Positions 7,276-18,711 of a DNA stretch of 64,000 nucleotides are shown here, piece after piece (within the stretch, counting starts at the first letter, position 1; every line of letters begins with the position of its first letter). Both the position numbers and the translations under genes were made by a program. The stretch spans positions 30,715 to 94,714 of the forward strand of contig NZ_NJAJ01000020.1 in assembly GCF_002632825.1 (NCBI RefSeq), read 5' to 3'. This stretch comes from Xenorhabdus stockiae (GTDB lineage: Bacteria > Pseudomonadota > Gammaproteobacteria > Enterobacterales > Enterobacteriaceae). Under the pieces are notes generated by a model that worked only from the letters and a program-made list of their open reading frames with translations, did not search any database and had not been told where the DNA came from.

Positions 7276-7351
7276 TGGTGCCCGGAGGCGGAATCGAACC
7301 ACCGACACGGGGATTTTCAATCCCCTGCTCTACCGACTGAGCTATCCGGGC
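7276..7351 (-). tRNA. pheU: tRNA-Phe (GAA), integration site of the island
   Basis: Read on the minus strand this is a complete 76-nt tRNA with encoded CCA: acceptor GCCCGGA/TCCGGGC, D-loop AGCTCAGTCGGTAGAGC, anticodon loop with GAA between GGGGA and TCCCC, and TTCGATTC T-loop. The neighbour yjdC-dsbD is the same as beside E. coli pheU, and this locus is where SPI-7-type islands insert. The 3' end points to the integrase. Confidence 0.95.
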
Positions 7352-7480
7352 TAACGGGGACGCATTAAACAGTATTCACTCCAATCCGTCAACGACTTTT
7401 TTAGAAAAAAACATGAAAAATGGTCGTTGGCGGAATTTTTATACTAATTAAGCGCAATTATTCAGCTTTGCTAGCTTTTT

Positions 7481-8053
7481 TTAACTTAAAGCACCCTCTT
7501 TTCGGCAATTAGCTATGGTCAGAATATCCTGAGCCAGCAGTTTTGCGGTTACCACATCTTCAATATCTTTTTTCACTAATAGCTTGCTAAGGCATCCTTC
7601 AAGGATAAGTTCCATCTGTTTGGCAACTTGTTCACTATTTTCAATGCCAATTTGCTGTAGTAGCCCATTCGAATATTGGAATGAGCTTTGTTTTTGTAAT
7701 GCAGCTAATTGATGGATAGGGTGGTCGGTATCAGGAAAAGCACTACAGGCTGCAATAAATAGGCAACCGGGACAGCGATTTTCCTGTACTTTTTCTTTGA
7801 GAGTATCGTAACGAGCTAATAGCTTTTGTTCCGAGGATAATGTTTCATCCAGCAGAATATGGCGTTGCCAGGCTTCTATTTGCTGGCTGTGGAAACGCAG
7901 GCAGTCATAAAGTAGGGCTTCGCGGTCTGGCCAGAAATGTTTTATTTGGTCGATATCAATGTTCAGGGGAGCCAAAAGTGCCTCCAGTGTTACTGACAGA
8001 CCCTGTTGCTCAAGTAAATTGAGTACATGATTAAGTACGTATTCACGCTGCAC
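7481..8053 (-). CDS. yjdC: TetR-family regulator YjdC
   Basis: A 190-residue protein with close likeness to E. coli YjdC: the FWPDREALLYDCLR helix after the HTH, SEQKLLARY, NRCPGCLFIAAC in the middle and AKQMELILEGCLS near the end. The N-terminal HTH lies at about residues 5-50. It follows dsbD by 24 bases in the same direction, as in E. coli, so both are probably one transcript. The ligand is unknown. A pair of cysteines around residues 95-102 is of interest beside a thiol-exchange gene, but a redox role is only a guess. Confidence 0.9.
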   Translation of the reverse strand: MQREYVLNHVLNLLEQQGLSVTLEALLAPLNIDIDQIKHFWPDREALLYDCLRFHSQQIEAWQRHILLDETLSSEQKLLARYDTLKEKVQENRCPGCLFIAACSAFPDTDHPIHQLAALQKQSSFQYSNGLLQQIGIENSEQVAKQMELILEGCLSKLLVKKDIEDVVTAKLLAQDILTIANCRKEGALS

Positions 8054-8077
8054 TGTTGCTCTCCTTTTAAATGTTTT

Positions 8078-9886
8078 TTATTGATCTTTTATCTGTTCTG
8101 AAGCTATTGGGTATAAATGCTGTAAATGGCGATTAAAACGTTCTGCATCCATAAATCCGTTGACTCGCGAGTCGGGTATTTCCTGGCCTTGGGTGTCAAA
8201 AAATAAGATAGTGGGAAGCCCCAGCACTTCCAGTTTTTTCAGCAATTCTTTCTGGTCAGGGCCATTCTCTGTAACGTTGGCCTGCAATATGAGAAAGTGA
8301 CTTAGTTGCTTTTGTACCTGTGGGTCACGGAACGTATATTTTTCAAATTCCTTACAGGCGACACACCATTCTGCATAGAGATCCAGCATGATCGGTTTAT
8401 GGCGATTTTCAGCCAGAATCTGACTCAACTCCTGCCAGTCACTGATTTGTTGGAATGCTAAAGATGCTTGTTGTTGTTCTGTAACAGGATTTCCCCATAC
8501 CCAGTCCTGTAAAGGGCGTGAGGCGATTAAAGCCAGTGCCAGTAAGATGAGCTGTAGGGTACGTAACCAACCGTTTTTGTGGTTTAGCGTCAATGAAAAA
8601 GCCCAGCCACAGAAGGCAACCGCTAATATGCTCCATAACCTTATTCCCCATACATCTCCCAGAACTCTTTCCAGCAAAAATATTGGCAGTGCGAGGATAA
8701 TAAAGCCGAATGCTTCTTTCACGTATTGCATCCACGGGCCACTGCGGGGTAAGAATTTGTGGCCGAATAAAGTCACGGCTATAAGTGGTAAACCCATTCC
8801 CAGTGCATACAGATAAAGTGTCAGACCACCGAGCACAGCGTTACCACTTTGGGCGATGTACAGTAAAATGGCGCTGAGCGGGGCGGTTGTGCAGGGAGAT
8901 GCAATCAGGCCCGCCAACATCCCCATGACGAATACACCAAAATAGGAACCACTTTTTTGCTGGTTACTCCAGTTCACCAAACGGGTCTGAACGGAAGAAG
9001 GGAGCTGGAGTGAGTACACTCCGAACATGGATAGTGCCAATAGAATAAACAGGACGGAAAGCCCTATCAGAATATAAGGGCTTTGTAGTGCGGCCTGAAA
9101 CTGTAAACCTGCTGCGGCGACAATTAATCCTAAGGCTGTATAAGTGATGGCCATTCCCTGCACATAGCTCATTGCCAACCAGAAGATACGTTTCAGGCTC
9201 TCAGGGCGTTTCTGTCCCAGAATAATAGCGGAAATTAACGGATACATTGGCAGGATGCATGGAGTAAATGCGATACCTATACCAATCAATAATGCCCATA
9301 AGGGCGAAAATGGCATTTGATCCGTTTTGAGTAACGTTTTTTCCTGCGGCTGTGATTCACTTTGGGATGCTTTTATCTCAGAAGATTTAGATTCTGACTG
9401 TTTTGGTGTTTCATCTGTTAATGGTTTTATGGGTGCGCTTACGGCGTATAGTGGCACGCTGATTGTTTCTGGAGGATAACAATATCCTGCTTCCGCACAG
9501 CCCTGATAGGTTACCTGAAGTGTTGAGTCATTTGTCGCACCAAGGATAGGAATATTGATGTGTGCTGACTGAAAATAAACCTCAGTTTTGCCAAAAAACT
9601 CATCTTCATGAGCTGTTGCTTTGGAAAAATCGATATGGCCTAAAGAAGTTTGCTGATCGGGTGTGATGATGAACTGTTTTCTATAGAGGTAATAACCGGG
9701 CTTAATATCCCAACTTAGTGTCAATTGTTCCCCTTTTTGCTGAAAATCAAACATAAATGCCTGTTCAGCGGGAAGATACCGATTCTGCCCCAATTGTCCG
9801 GGTTGCTCAAACAGCGCACTGGATTTAAGAGGGAACGCACTGATTGCACCGAACAGTAGAAACAATATGAGAATACGTTTCATCAT
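8078..9886 (-). CDS. dsbD: thiol:disulfide interchange protein DsbD
   Basis: A 602-residue inner-membrane protein that passes electrons from cytoplasmic thioredoxin to periplasmic DsbC, DsbG and CcmG. All three redox pairs are visible: Cys130/Cys136 in the periplasmic alpha domain (CAEAGYC), the membrane cysteines in [10 protein letters not shown] and [10 protein letters not shown] of the eight-helix beta domain, and Cys508/Cys511 in the CVACK motif of the thioredoxin-like gamma domain. An N-terminal signal sequence ends around residue 24. A charged linker with repeated Ser/Gln/Lys separates alpha from beta. In E. coli cutA lies just upstream; here that gap (9887-10114) has no gene. Confidence 0.97.
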   Translation of the reverse strand: MMKRILILFLLFGAISAFPLKSSALFEQPGQLGQNRYLPAEQAFMFDFQQKGEQLTLSWDIKPGYYLYRKQFIITPDQQTSLGHIDFSKATAHEDEFFGKTEVYFQSAHINIPILGATNDSTLQVTYQGCAEAGYCYPPETISVPLYAVSAPIKPLTDETPKQSESKSSEIKASQSESQPQEKTLLKTDQMPFSPLWALLIGIGIAFTPCILPMYPLISAIILGQKRPESLKRIFWLAMSYVQGMAITYTALGLIVAAAGLQFQAALQSPYILIGLSVLFILLALSMFGVYSLQLPSSVQTRLVNWSNQQKSGSYFGVFVMGMLAGLIASPCTTAPLSAILLYIAQSGNAVLGGLTLYLYALGMGLPLIAVTLFGHKFLPRSGPWMQYVKEAFGFIILALPIFLLERVLGDVWGIRLWSILAVAFCGWAFSLTLNHKNGWLRTLQLILLALALIASRPLQDWVWGNPVTEQQQASLAFQQISDWQELSQILAENRHKPIMLDLYAEWCVACKEFEKYTFRDPQVQKQLSHFLILQANVTENGPDQKELLKKLEVLGLPTILFFDTQGQEIPDSRVNGFMDAERFNRHLQHLYPIASEQIKDQ

Positions 9887-10066
9887 AGATACTTTTTTAC
9901 CTGCCAGTTATAGGGAGTCAATGGGTGAAATTTACCAGAATCGGCACTACGACTAAAACGAGCACTATAACCGATGGAATCTGAGACAAAAAGCTGATTG
10001 ATTAATATTAATGCAAAGAGGTGTTTTTTTCAGAGAAGAAAATAGAAGATAAAAGAAAGAAAATAT

Positions 10067-10095
10067 TTCAGGGGGTTTTAATCCCCCCTGAAAAT
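10067..10095 (-). terminator. terminator after dcuA
   Basis: TCAGGGGG pairs with CCCCCTGA around TTTTAATC, immediately beyond the dcuA stop on the minus strand. Confidence 0.6.
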
Positions 10096-10114
10096 CAAAC
10101 ATAAAGCCTGAAGC

Positions 10115-11416
10115 CTACAGAATCATACCACCGAACAGAAAGCCGAATGTGACTGCCAACCCAACAGCAATCGTACCCGGAATAAAGAACGGATGATTAA
10201 AAACAAAACGTCCGATACGGGTTGTGCCGGTATCATCCATCTGTACTGCGGCAACTAAAGTTGGGTAAGTTGGCAGAATGAACAGCCCGGAAACAGCAGA
10301 GAAAGAGGCAATTGCAGTCAGTGGTGTGACATGCAGCGCTAATGCCATTGGCATTAATGCTTTCGCAGTTGCTGCCTGTGAATACAATAAGGCTGAGCAG
10401 AAGAAGAAAATAACCGCGAGTAACCAAGGGCGAGAATGAATCAGGTTACCGGCAGTTTCTTTAATCCAGTCGAGATTCGCCTGAACAAAAGTATCACCTA
10501 ACCAGGCCACTCCCAGAATACAAATACAGGCACTCATGCCAGCCTTAAAAGTACTCGAATTCAGAATAGCATCTGTATTGACGGAACAAATAATCGTGGT
10601 GAGCGTTGCAACACTCAGCATAATAATCAGAATCGCGTTGGTGGTATTCATCAGGGGTTTTTCAACTAACCCGACACTCGGGCTATTGATAACCGCATAG
10701 ATAACGACGCCGATAACACCCAGCAAAAATAACAGAACAGAGAGCTTTGCCTTCGGTTTGATTTCAATCTGAGACGCACCGCGCATCTCTATCAGGCCGT
10801 CAGCCAGACGTTTCTGATAGATAGGATCATTTGCCAACTTGGAATCGAAAAGCCATGAAATGATGAATGACATTAACACGATGGCACAAAATGTGGATGG
10901 CAGCAGTATCATCAGCAAATGAATATAGCTGATACCTTGCCCTTCCATAACCGAAGCCATATAAACCACTGCCGCAGAGATAGGGGAGGCGGTGATCCCG
11001 ATTTGAGCGGAGACTACAGCAGTCGAAAGTGGACGACACGGTTTGATGCCCTGTTCTTTAGCAACTTCGGCAATAACAGGCAGTGTTGCCAGTGAGATGT
11101 TCCCTGTACCTGCGAATAGAGTCAGAAAGTAAGTGACTATAGGTGCGAGGATTGTGATGTATTTTGGGTTCTTACGCAGTAATCTTTCAGTTTGCTGGAC
11201 GAGGTAATCTAACCCACCCGCTATTTGCATTGCTGATATTGCAGCAATCACAGCCATAATAATTGAGATAACATCAAATGGAATACTGCCTGGTTTTACA
11301 CCTAGAATGGCGAGGATTAAAACGCCAATTCCACCCGCAAAGCCAATTCCGATTCCCCCTAATCTTGCCCCCAGAAAAATGGCCAGCAGAACAATAACCA
11401 ATTCTACGGCTAACAT
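10115..11416 (-). CDS. dcuA: anaerobic C4-dicarboxylate transporter DcuA
   Basis: A 433-residue polytopic membrane protein of the Dcu family, which exchanges aspartate or fumarate for succinate. The N-terminus (about 12 hydrophobic segments begin at residue 1) and motifs GTGNISLATLPVIAEVAKEQ and YMASVMEGQGISY are typical. It lies directly behind aspA in the same orientation, the standard aspA-dcuA pair: DcuA imports aspartate and AspA makes fumarate from it. A hairpin at 11487-11525 between the two genes would reduce read-through. Confidence 0.96.
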   Translation of the reverse strand: MLAVELVIVLLAIFLGARLGGIGIGFAGGIGVLILAILGVKPGSIPFDVISIIMAVIAAISAMQIAGGLDYLVQQTERLLRKNPKYITILAPIVTYFLTLFAGTGNISLATLPVIAEVAKEQGIKPCRPLSTAVVSAQIGITASPISAAVVYMASVMEGQGISYIHLLMILLPSTFCAIVLMSFIISWLFDSKLANDPIYQKRLADGLIEMRGASQIEIKPKAKLSVLLFLLGVIGVVIYAVINSPSVGLVEKPLMNTTNAILIIMLSVATLTTIICSVNTDAILNSSTFKAGMSACICILGVAWLGDTFVQANLDWIKETAGNLIHSRPWLLAVIFFFCSALLYSQAATAKALMPMALALHVTPLTAIASFSAVSGLFILPTYPTLVAAVQMDDTGTTRIGRFVFNHPFFIPGTIAVGLAVTFGFLFGGMIL

Positions 11417-11486
11417 GTTACATACTCCTTCATTTATTTAGTTTTATGAAAATCTATGGTTAATAATTTGTGTTTGCTGCCAATTA

Positions 11487-11525
11487 AAAAGGCACGCTTC
11501 TGGTTGGAATAGCGTGCCTTAAAAA
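11487..11525 (-). terminator. terminator between aspA and dcuA
   Basis: A perfect 10-bp stem AAGGCACGCT/AGCGTGCCTT (11489-11498, 11511-11520) with A/T runs on both sides. It would terminate most aspA transcripts and leave dcuA partly dependent on its own promoter. Confidence 0.7.
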
Positions 11526-11556
11526 TTAAGACGAACTCGTTATTATAATCATTTAA

Positions 11557-12981
11557 TTAGTCATCAAAACGTTTTGCTTTGTAAGTCGGATTTTTTAGGT
11601 TCTCAACAGAGAAAATATCATCTAGTTCCGCTTCTGTCAGCAGACCACGCTCCAAAACAACTTCCCGGACGCTTTTACCTGTTTCTGCACAGATTTTACC
11701 TACGATATCGCCATTATGGTGACCGATGAATGGGTTCAGGTAGGTCACGATACCAATAGAGTTAAAGACAAAGCTTTCACAGACTTCTTTGTTGGCAGTA
11801 ATACCGTTAACGCATTTCTCAACCAAATTACGGCAAGCGTTGCTCAGGATAGTAATAGATTCAAACATAGCCTGACCAATAGCCGGCTCCATAACGTTCA
11901 GCTGCAACTGACCAGCTTCTGCTGCCATAGTGATACAGGTATCGTTACCGATAACTTTAAAGCAAACCTGATTAACAACTTCTGGAACAACAGGGTTTAC
12001 TTTGGCTGGCATGATGGAAGAACCTGCCTGCAATTCTGGCAGGTTGATTTCGTTCAGACCAGCACGTGGGCCGGAAGAGAGCAGACGCAGGTCGTTACAG
12101 ATTTTAGACATCTTAACAGCCAGACGTTTCAGGGCGCTATGAACCATAACATAAGCACCACAGTCAGAAGTCGCTTCAATCAAATCTTCTGCAGGTACAC
12201 AAGGCAAGCCGGTCACTTCTGCCAGCTTTTCTACAGCCAGTTTCTGATAGCCAGGTGCTGTGTTCAGACCAGTACCGATAGCGGTTGCCCCAAGGTTCAC
12301 TTCCAGCAGCAGCTCTGCGGTACGAGTGATATTTTTAATTTCTTCTTTTAATAACATGGAAAAAGCACGGAATTCCTGACCCAGAGTCATTGGTACCGCA
12401 TCCTGTAATTGAGTACGACCCATTTTCAGGATATCGTCGAACTCAATCCCTTTTTTGTCGAAGCCCGCTTTTAATAATTCGATTGAATCAACCAACTGCA
12501 TGATTGCGTTGTAAACAGCAATACGGAAACCGGTAGGATAGGCATCGTTAGTTGACTGGCTTCTGTTCAGATGATCATTGGGGTTCAGGTACTCATATTC
12601 ACCTTTCTGATGCCCCATCAATTCAAGACCGATATTTGCCAGCACCTCATTCGTATTCATGTTCAGCGAGGTACCTGCGCCACCCTGAAAAACATCAACA
12701 GGGAACTGATCCATACATTTGCCTGTGTTGAGCAGTTCATCACACGCTTTGACAATGATATCTGCAACTTTGCCGGGAATGGTATGGAGTTCTTTGTTTG
12801 CCAGTGCTGCCGCTTTTTTCACCATGACCATGCCGCGAATGAATTCAGGGACATCGTTGATGGAGCGGTCACTAATATAGAAGTTTTCAATCGCACGTAG
12901 AGTGTGAATACCGTAATAGGCTTCAGCAGGGACTTCACGTTTACCTAACAGGTCTTCTTCGATACGAATGTTGTTTGACAT
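11557..12981 (-). CDS. aspA: aspartate ammonia-lyase (aspartase)
   Basis: A 474-residue homotetrameric cytoplasmic enzyme that converts aspartate to fumarate and ammonia. The fumarase/aspartase signature [11 protein letters not shown] (flexible catalytic loop) is present, as are [11 protein letters not shown] and [17 protein letters not shown]. Length equals the enterobacterial enzyme (478). It forms a functional pair with dcuA downstream. A CRP-type site lies about 190 bases upstream of the start. Confidence 0.97.
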   Translation of the reverse strand: MSNNIRIEEDLLGKREVPAEAYYGIHTLRAIENFYISDRSINDVPEFIRGMVMVKKAAALANKELHTIPGKVADIIVKACDELLNTGKCMDQFPVDVFQGGAGTSLNMNTNEVLANIGLELMGHQKGEYEYLNPNDHLNRSQSTNDAYPTGFRIAVYNAIMQLVDSIELLKAGFDKKGIEFDDILKMGRTQLQDAVPMTLGQEFRAFSMLLKEEIKNITRTAELLLEVNLGATAIGTGLNTAPGYQKLAVEKLAEVTGLPCVPAEDLIEATSDCGAYVMVHSALKRLAVKMSKICNDLRLLSSGPRAGLNEINLPELQAGSSIMPAKVNPVVPEVVNQVCFKVIGNDTCITMAAEAGQLQLNVMEPAIGQAMFESITILSNACRNLVEKCVNGITANKEVCESFVFNSIGIVTYLNPFIGHHNGDIVGKICAETGKSVREVVLERGLLTEAELDDIFSVENLKNPTYKAKRFDD

Positions 12982-13170
12982 GAGAACCTTCTTAAATTGG
13001 ATACGTTTTACTGTTTGTTATATGTTTGTTGAGATAATGTTGCCGACAGCAATCGCTGTGATATTAGGTGATTACCACAAAATTGCAGGCGCGATCATAT
13101 GTGGATTTGTCAGAAATGCCTTGAACCTGGATCACTTTATAGTACGATTTTACTAATGAAATGACATATG

Positions 13171-13186
13171 TGTGATTGAGGTCACG
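13171..13186 (-). promoter_or_regulatory. CRP-type site upstream of aspA
   Basis: TGTGATTGAGGTCACG matches the CRP consensus TGTGA-N6-TCACA at nine of ten positions. It lies in the 525-base divergent region between aspA and fxsA, which otherwise holds no gene. aspA of E. coli is CRP-activated, so it most likely serves aspA. Confidence 0.6.
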
Positions 13187-13399
13187 GTTACTCAGGTAAA
13201 AAGTCAAATGTCTTAAGTATTGAAAACCGTTATTGTTATCCCCACATATGTTATCCATGCAAACTAGTCATCTATAGATGTTGCTATCAATGAGCTGGGT
13301 TATAAACGCGATTCGTGGTAATAAAAATGCGTTGGTAGTATATACAGCGCCTAAAGCGGATGAGAATACCGGCTTATATCCTTCATCTTTCAGGTGCCT

Positions 13400-13488
13400 C
13401 ATTTTAGGCTGCCACATTTTAAGTTGCTTCAACTTAATTTGCTTTAACTTAAATTGCTCCAATTTCATTTTCTTCAACTCATTTTCTT
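13400..13488 (+). repeat. six degenerate 15-bp tandem repeats in the fxsA leader
   Basis: Six head-to-tail units of about 15 bases, with best copies CAACTTAATTTGCTT (13430) and CATTTTAAGTTGCTT (13415), followed by a partial CAACTACAGG that contributes the ribosome site of fxsA. Divergence between units is substitution only; only the last unit is a base short. Confidence 0.7.
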
Positions 13489-13506
13489 CAACTACAGGAG
13501 AACAAC

Positions 13507-14013
13507 GTGCGCTGGTTTCCTCTTATCCTGATATGTCTGCTGATTTATATCGAATCAGTACTGTTTGTCCGCATCGCTTCTGAGGTCGGCGTTCTGTTAA
13601 CGCTGTTATTGGTTGTTCTGACTTCCTGTGTTGGGGTTTCTCTGGTTCGTAATCAGGGCATAAAAAATTTTATGTCAATGCAGCAGAAAATGGCTGCCGG
13701 AGAAAGCCCTGCGGAAGAAGCAATCAAAAGTGTTTCTTTGGTCATTGCGGGTTTCCTGTTAATTATTCCCGGCTTTTTTACCGATTTTCTCGGGCTCTTG
13801 TTGTTGTTGCCGCCTGTGCAAAAATTGCTGACAGCTAAGTTACTGCCACATCTGACTTTTTACCGTCCGAATGTTCGTGGTGGATATGGCCGGGATAGTA
13901 ATCATGGTCAGACATTTGAAGGAGAGTATGAGCGCAGGCAGGATGATGCTTCGAATAAGATTACTCGCGATGATCAAAAAAATCATAATGATAATGACCA
14001 TAATAAGAAATAA
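13507..14013 (+). CDS. fxsA: membrane protein FxsA
   Basis: A 168-residue inner-membrane protein; overproduction in E. coli relieves F-plasmid exclusion of phage T7. GTG start behind CAGGAG. Two or three N-terminal hydrophobic segments (about 4-45 and 75-105) and the motif GFLLIIPGFFTDFLG are typical of the family. The hydrophilic C-terminal tail is rich in Asp/Asn/Lys. The position before groES is conserved in enterobacteria; E. coli yjeH, normally between fxsA and groES, is absent. Confidence 0.92.
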   Translation: MRWFPLILICLLIYIESVLFVRIASEVGVLLTLLLVVLTSCVGVSLVRNQGIKNFMSMQQKMAAGESPAEEAIKSVSLVIAGFLLIIPGFFTDFLGLLLLLPPVQKLLTAKLLPHLTFYRPNVRGGYGRDSNHGQTFEGEYERRQDDASNKITRDDQKNHNDNDHNKK

Positions 14014-14074
14014 CTTCAGCCCATACTGCCTGAGAGTGTCACGGGTAATAAAAAAGTGAAATATTTTTTGCTAT

Positions 14075-14108
14075 CCCCCCTTGAAGTACTGCCTATAAGC
14101 CCCAACTT
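14075..14108 (+). promoter_or_regulatory. sigma-32 heat-shock promoter of groESL
   Basis: CCCCCCTTGAA (-35, ending 14085) is followed after 14 bases by CCCCAACTT (-10, from 14100), which resembles the sigma-32 consensus CTTGAA / CCCCATNT and the E. coli groE promoter. groES starts 83 bases further on. Confidence 0.8.
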
Positions 14109-14190
14109 GTAGCTTCATGGTACTGGTTCTGTTGGGTTCTGGTATCAATCCTCTTACCTGATATGGACTTTATTTATAGGAGATCTATCA

Positions 14191-14484
14191 ATGAAAATTC
14201 GTCCATTACACGACCGTGTTATCGTCAAACGTCAAGAAGTTGAATCTAAATCTGCTGGTGGAATCGTTCTGACCGGTTCAGCTGCGGGCAAATCTACCCG
14301 TGGTGAAGTTCTTGCTGTTGGCCATGGTCGCATCCTGGAAAGCGGTGATGTTAAAGCTCTGGATGTTAAAGTGGGTGATATCGTTATTTTTAATGAAGGT
14401 TACGGTGTTAAAGCAGAGAAGATCGATAACGAAGAAGTGTTGATCATGTCTGAAAGCGATATTCTGGCAATTGTTGAAGCGTAA
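14191..14484 (+). CDS. groS: co-chaperonin GroES
   Basis: The 97-residue subunit of the heptameric lid of Gro[18 protein letters not shown] at the start and the mobile loop [20 protein letters not shown] are visible. A strong AGGAGAT ribosome site precedes it. Cotranscribed with groL 55 bases downstream from the sigma-32 promoter. Confidence 0.98.
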   Translation: MKIRPLHDRVIVKRQEVESKSAGGIVLTGSAAGKSTRGEVLAVGHGRILESGDVKALDVKVGDIVIFNEGYGVKAEKIDNEEVLIMSESDILAIVEA

Positions 14485-14527
14485 TTGAAAATCTTACGCT
14501 CAGATCTTCTTAATTGAACGAATTTAA

Positions 14528-16186
<1,659 letters not shown>

Positions 16187-16235
16187 TGCGCTCATCCTGA
16201 TGATGGGATCTCCCACCCATTAGGCTAAAACTTTG

Positions 16236-16267
16236 AAGGCGAGCAGATTTTTCTGCTCGCCTTTTTA
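16236..16267 (+). terminator. terminator of groESL
   Basis: An 11-bp stem AGGCGAGCAGA/TCTGCTCGCCT with TTTT loop, followed by TTTTTAC. Confidence 0.9.
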
Positions 16268-16313
16268 CTTTCTTCTGTTAATAGCATACAAAAGATTAAA
16301 TTTATCATCGTAA

Positions 16314-16380
16314 TATACACAATGCATTTCAAAATGCGTCGCGGCCAACAAAGAGGCAATTTGAAAGACGAAGTGTATGA
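16314..16380. repeat. ERIC element, internally deleted form
   Basis: Outer ends (ATACACAATG... and ...GACGAAGTGTAT) match the full ERIC at 40798-40941, but the central block with GTGACTGGGGTGAGCG is missing, leaving about 67 bases that can fold into a short hairpin. It ends about 27 bases before yjeI. Confidence 0.75.
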
Positions 16381-16406
16381 AGTTAGAGTAATCAACGAGG
16401 GAAGAC

Positions 16407-16748
16407 ATGCGAATAAAATTTTTGCTCGGCGCATCGGTGTTGCTGTTAGCGGGATGCACGACAAATAATCAATTAACTTCAGCAGGTTCCAGTGTACGTT
16501 TTGTGGACACTCAGCCGGGTAATGAATGCCAGCGGTTAGGTGAAGTGACGGGAACTCAAAGTAACTGGCTTAATGGTGTCGGTAGTGAAAGCAGTTCTAT
16601 GCGTGGTGCGGCTAATGATTTGCGTAATAAAGCCGCTGAGATGGGTGGGAACGTGATATATGGCGTAAATAGCCCGTCAGAGGGATTGTTAAATAGCTTT
16701 ATTCCCCTCGACAGCAAGATGGTTGGTCAAGTCTATAAATGCCCTTGA
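16407..16748 (+). CDS. yjeI: DUF4156 lipoprotein YjeI
   Basis: A 113-residue predicted outer-membrane lipoprotein. Signal peptide residues 1-16 with lipobox LLAGC, so Cys17 is lipidated. The rest (RLGEVTGTQSNW, AANDLRNKAAEMGGNVI) matches the DUF4156 family. It lies between groL and epmB as in E. coli. Function unknown. Because an ERIC element sits in front of it, its expression may differ from that in relatives. Confidence 0.88.
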   Translation: MRIKFLLGASVLLLAGCTTNNQLTSAGSSVRFVDTQPGNECQRLGEVTGTQSNWLNGVGSESSSMRGAANDLRNKAAEMGGNVIYGVNSPSEGLLNSFIPLDSKMVGQVYKCP

Positions 16749-16876
16749 GTGTATGTGATAAGCAGCATATTGAATTCGGGCAATGCCCAGAAAAGCAGCT
16801 TGCAACATGGTGAGCTAGCTGTCTGAATTTCTGTGCACTGCCTGTTATTGCGAAAATATTAAAGAAACTTCGCTGG

Positions 16877-17905
16877 TTAATTATTTTTTAACCCTAAGTC
16901 CAATGGGGTTTTACTCGGTTCACCGCCGATTTCTCTTGTCAGACACGGCACCAGATAGCCAGAAACTTTGGTTAATAGCTCCCGCATAATGGCTTTTGCT
17001 TCTTCATCACTGACAAGAAAGTGTGCTGCACCCTGTACTTTATCCAGCACATGAATGTAGTAAGGCAAAATACCGGCATCAAATAACGAATTACTTAAAT
17101 CAGCCAGTATATCAGCGTCATCATTTACGCCTCGTAACAGAACACTCTGATTCATCAGGGTGACTCCGGCCTGTTTCAGCCGAGCCATACTCTCCCGGAA
17201 TGCCTCATCAATTTCGTTTGCATGGTTAATATGAGTGACCATAATGACCTGCAAATTGGATTGTGCCAGACGATTACATAATGAAAGCGTCACTCTGTCG
17301 GGAATAACGACGGGTAAACGGGTGTGAATACGTAGCCGTTTAATATGAGGAATAGACTCAAGTTGAGTAATCAGCCAATCCAGTTCATGATCCTTTGCCA
17401 TCAGAGGATCACCGCCAGAGAAAATGATCTCATTAAGCTCAGTATGCTGCTCGATATACTCTAGCGCTGATTGCCAGTTACTTTTATTGCCCTTGTTATC
17501 TTCATAAGGAAAATGTCGTCGGAAGCAGTAACGGCAGTTTACCGCACAACCTCCTTTAACCATTAATAACGCCCGGTTGCGATATTTATGTAATAACCCC
17601 GGAACGACCGGATGCTGTTCATCTAATGGATCAGTGGAAAATCCGGCTGGAGTATCAAACTCTTCTCGTGCAGTTAAAACCTGTAGTAATAAGGGATCCT
17701 GCGGATCGCCCTTTTTCATTCGTGATACAAATGCTCTTGGCACACGCAAGGGAAACAGGCGTCGCGCCTCATTACCTTCTTTCAATAAGGCGTGCGTGTT
17801 CAGGGATAACAATTGCAACAACTCACTGGGATCAGTGATAACATCAGTAAGTTGTTGTAGCCAGACTTCTCTGGCAGGGTGAATATGGGTTATAATGTGT
17901 GCCAT
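16877..17905 (-). CDS. epmB: EF-P (R)-beta-lysylation enzyme EpmB
   Basis: A 342-residue radical-SAM lysine 2,3-aminomutase-type enzyme that makes (R)-beta-lysine for EF-P modification with EpmA. The [4Fe-4S] cysteines are Cys120, Cys124 and Cys127 (GGCAVNCRYC), and the PLP/SAM region IIFSGGDPLMA follows. Divergently transcribed from efp with only 40 bases between start codons, so the two genes share a promoter region, which fits their shared function. Confidence 0.96.
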   Translation of the reverse strand: MAHIITHIHPAREVWLQQLTDVITDPSELLQLLSLNTHALLKEGNEARRLFPLRVPRAFVSRMKKGDPQDPLLLQVLTAREEFDTPAGFSTDPLDEQHPVVPGLLHKYRNRALLMVKGGCAVNCRYCFRRHFPYEDNKGNKSNWQSALEYIEQHTELNEIIFSGGDPLMAKDHELDWLITQLESIPHIKRLRIHTRLPVVIPDRVTLSLCNRLAQSNLQVIMVTHINHANEIDEAFRESMARLKQAGVTLMNQSVLLRGVNDDADILADLSNSLFDAGILPYYIHVLDKVQGAAHFLVSDEEAKAIMRELLTKVSGYLVPCLTREIGGEPSKTPLDLGLKNN

Positions 17906-17945
17906 TTTTTGGCTAAGCCATTTCGTTAAAAATTAGAGGATCTCC

Positions 17946-18512
17946 ATGGCTACTTATAGTACCAATGAATTCCGTTCAGGTCTTAAAATCATGTTAGATG
18001 GCGAGCCGTGCGCTATTCTTGACAGTGAATTTGTTAAACCAGGTAAAGGGCAGGCATTTGCCCGTGTTCGTATTCGTAAGCTGATTTCTGGCAAACTGCT
18101 AGAAAAAACTTTTAAATCAACCGATTCCGTTGAAAGTGCAGATGTTATGGATGTCAATTTGACTTACCTGTACAACGACGGTGAATTCTGGCATTTCATG
18201 AACAACGAAACTTTCGAGCAGTTAGCTGCAGATGTGAAAGCTGTTGGTGACAATGCTAAATGGCTGATCGATCAGGCAGAATGTGTTCTGACACTGTGGG
18301 ATGGCCGTCCTATCGCTGTGACTCCACCAAACTTCGTTGAGCTGGAAATTGTTGATACCGATCCAGGCCTGAAAGGTGATACCGCAGGTACTGGTGGTAA
18401 ACCAGCTACTCTCAGCACTGGCGCGGTAGTAAAAGTACCTCTGTTTGTCCAGATCGGTGAAGTTATCAAAGTTGATACCCGTTCTAACGAATACGTTTCT
18501 CGCGTGAAATAA
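17946..18512 (+). CDS. efp: translation elongation factor P
   Basis: A 188-residue factor that rescues ribosomes stalled at polyproline. Three beta-barrel domains; the modified lysine is Lys34 in [11 protein letters not shown], the site beta-lysylated by EpmA/EpmB and hydroxylated by EpmC. The C-terminal signature ([19 protein letters not shown]) is intact. Terminator follows. Confidence 0.98.
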   Translation: MATYSTNEFRSGLKIMLDGEPCAILDSEFVKPGKGQAFARVRIRKLISGKLLEKTFKSTDSVESADVMDVNLTYLYNDGEFWHFMNNETFEQLAADVKAVGDNAKWLIDQAECVLTLWDGRPIAVTPPNFVELEIVDTDPGLKGDTAGTGGKPATLSTGAVVKVPLFVQIGEVIKVDTRSNEYVSRVK

Positions 18513-18532
18513 TCTCGCTTTGTTATTTTAGA

Positions 18533-18572
18533 AAAACCGCAGCCTCTTCGTCCAGAGGTTGCGGTTTTTTTA
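18533..18572 (+). terminator. terminator of efp
   Basis: AAACCGCAGCCTCT pairs with AGAGGTTGCGGTTT and is followed by a T run. Confidence 0.9.
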
Positions 18573-18642
18573 TGGTCATTTTTACGACCATTGCAGCGGT
18601 TTGGGTTGATCGTTATAATTCCTTTTCATTTCCTATCGTTAT

Positions 18643-18687
18643 CTGGGACGACCCGGATAAACGTCATCTCATTGGGGACGGCCCCGC
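18643..18687 (+). promoter_or_regulatory. guanidine-II riboswitch (mini-ykkC)
   Basis: Two small hairpins, GGG-ACGA-CCC (18645-18654) and GGGG-ACGG-CCCC (18674-18685), separated by 19 bases and located 26 bases before the start of gdx. Paired stems with ACGR loops are the diagnostic structure of the guanidine-II class, which switches on guanidinium export by freeing the ribosome site. Confidence 0.9.
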
Positions 18688-18711
18688 TTCCATTAGATAT
18701 AAGGTTAAAAC

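Noticed and set aside
11716..12351. 211-codon open frame antisense to aspA
   Set aside because: It lies wholly inside aspA on the opposite strand, has no ribosome site, and its Phe/Gln/Thr-rich composition is the mirror of aspA codons.
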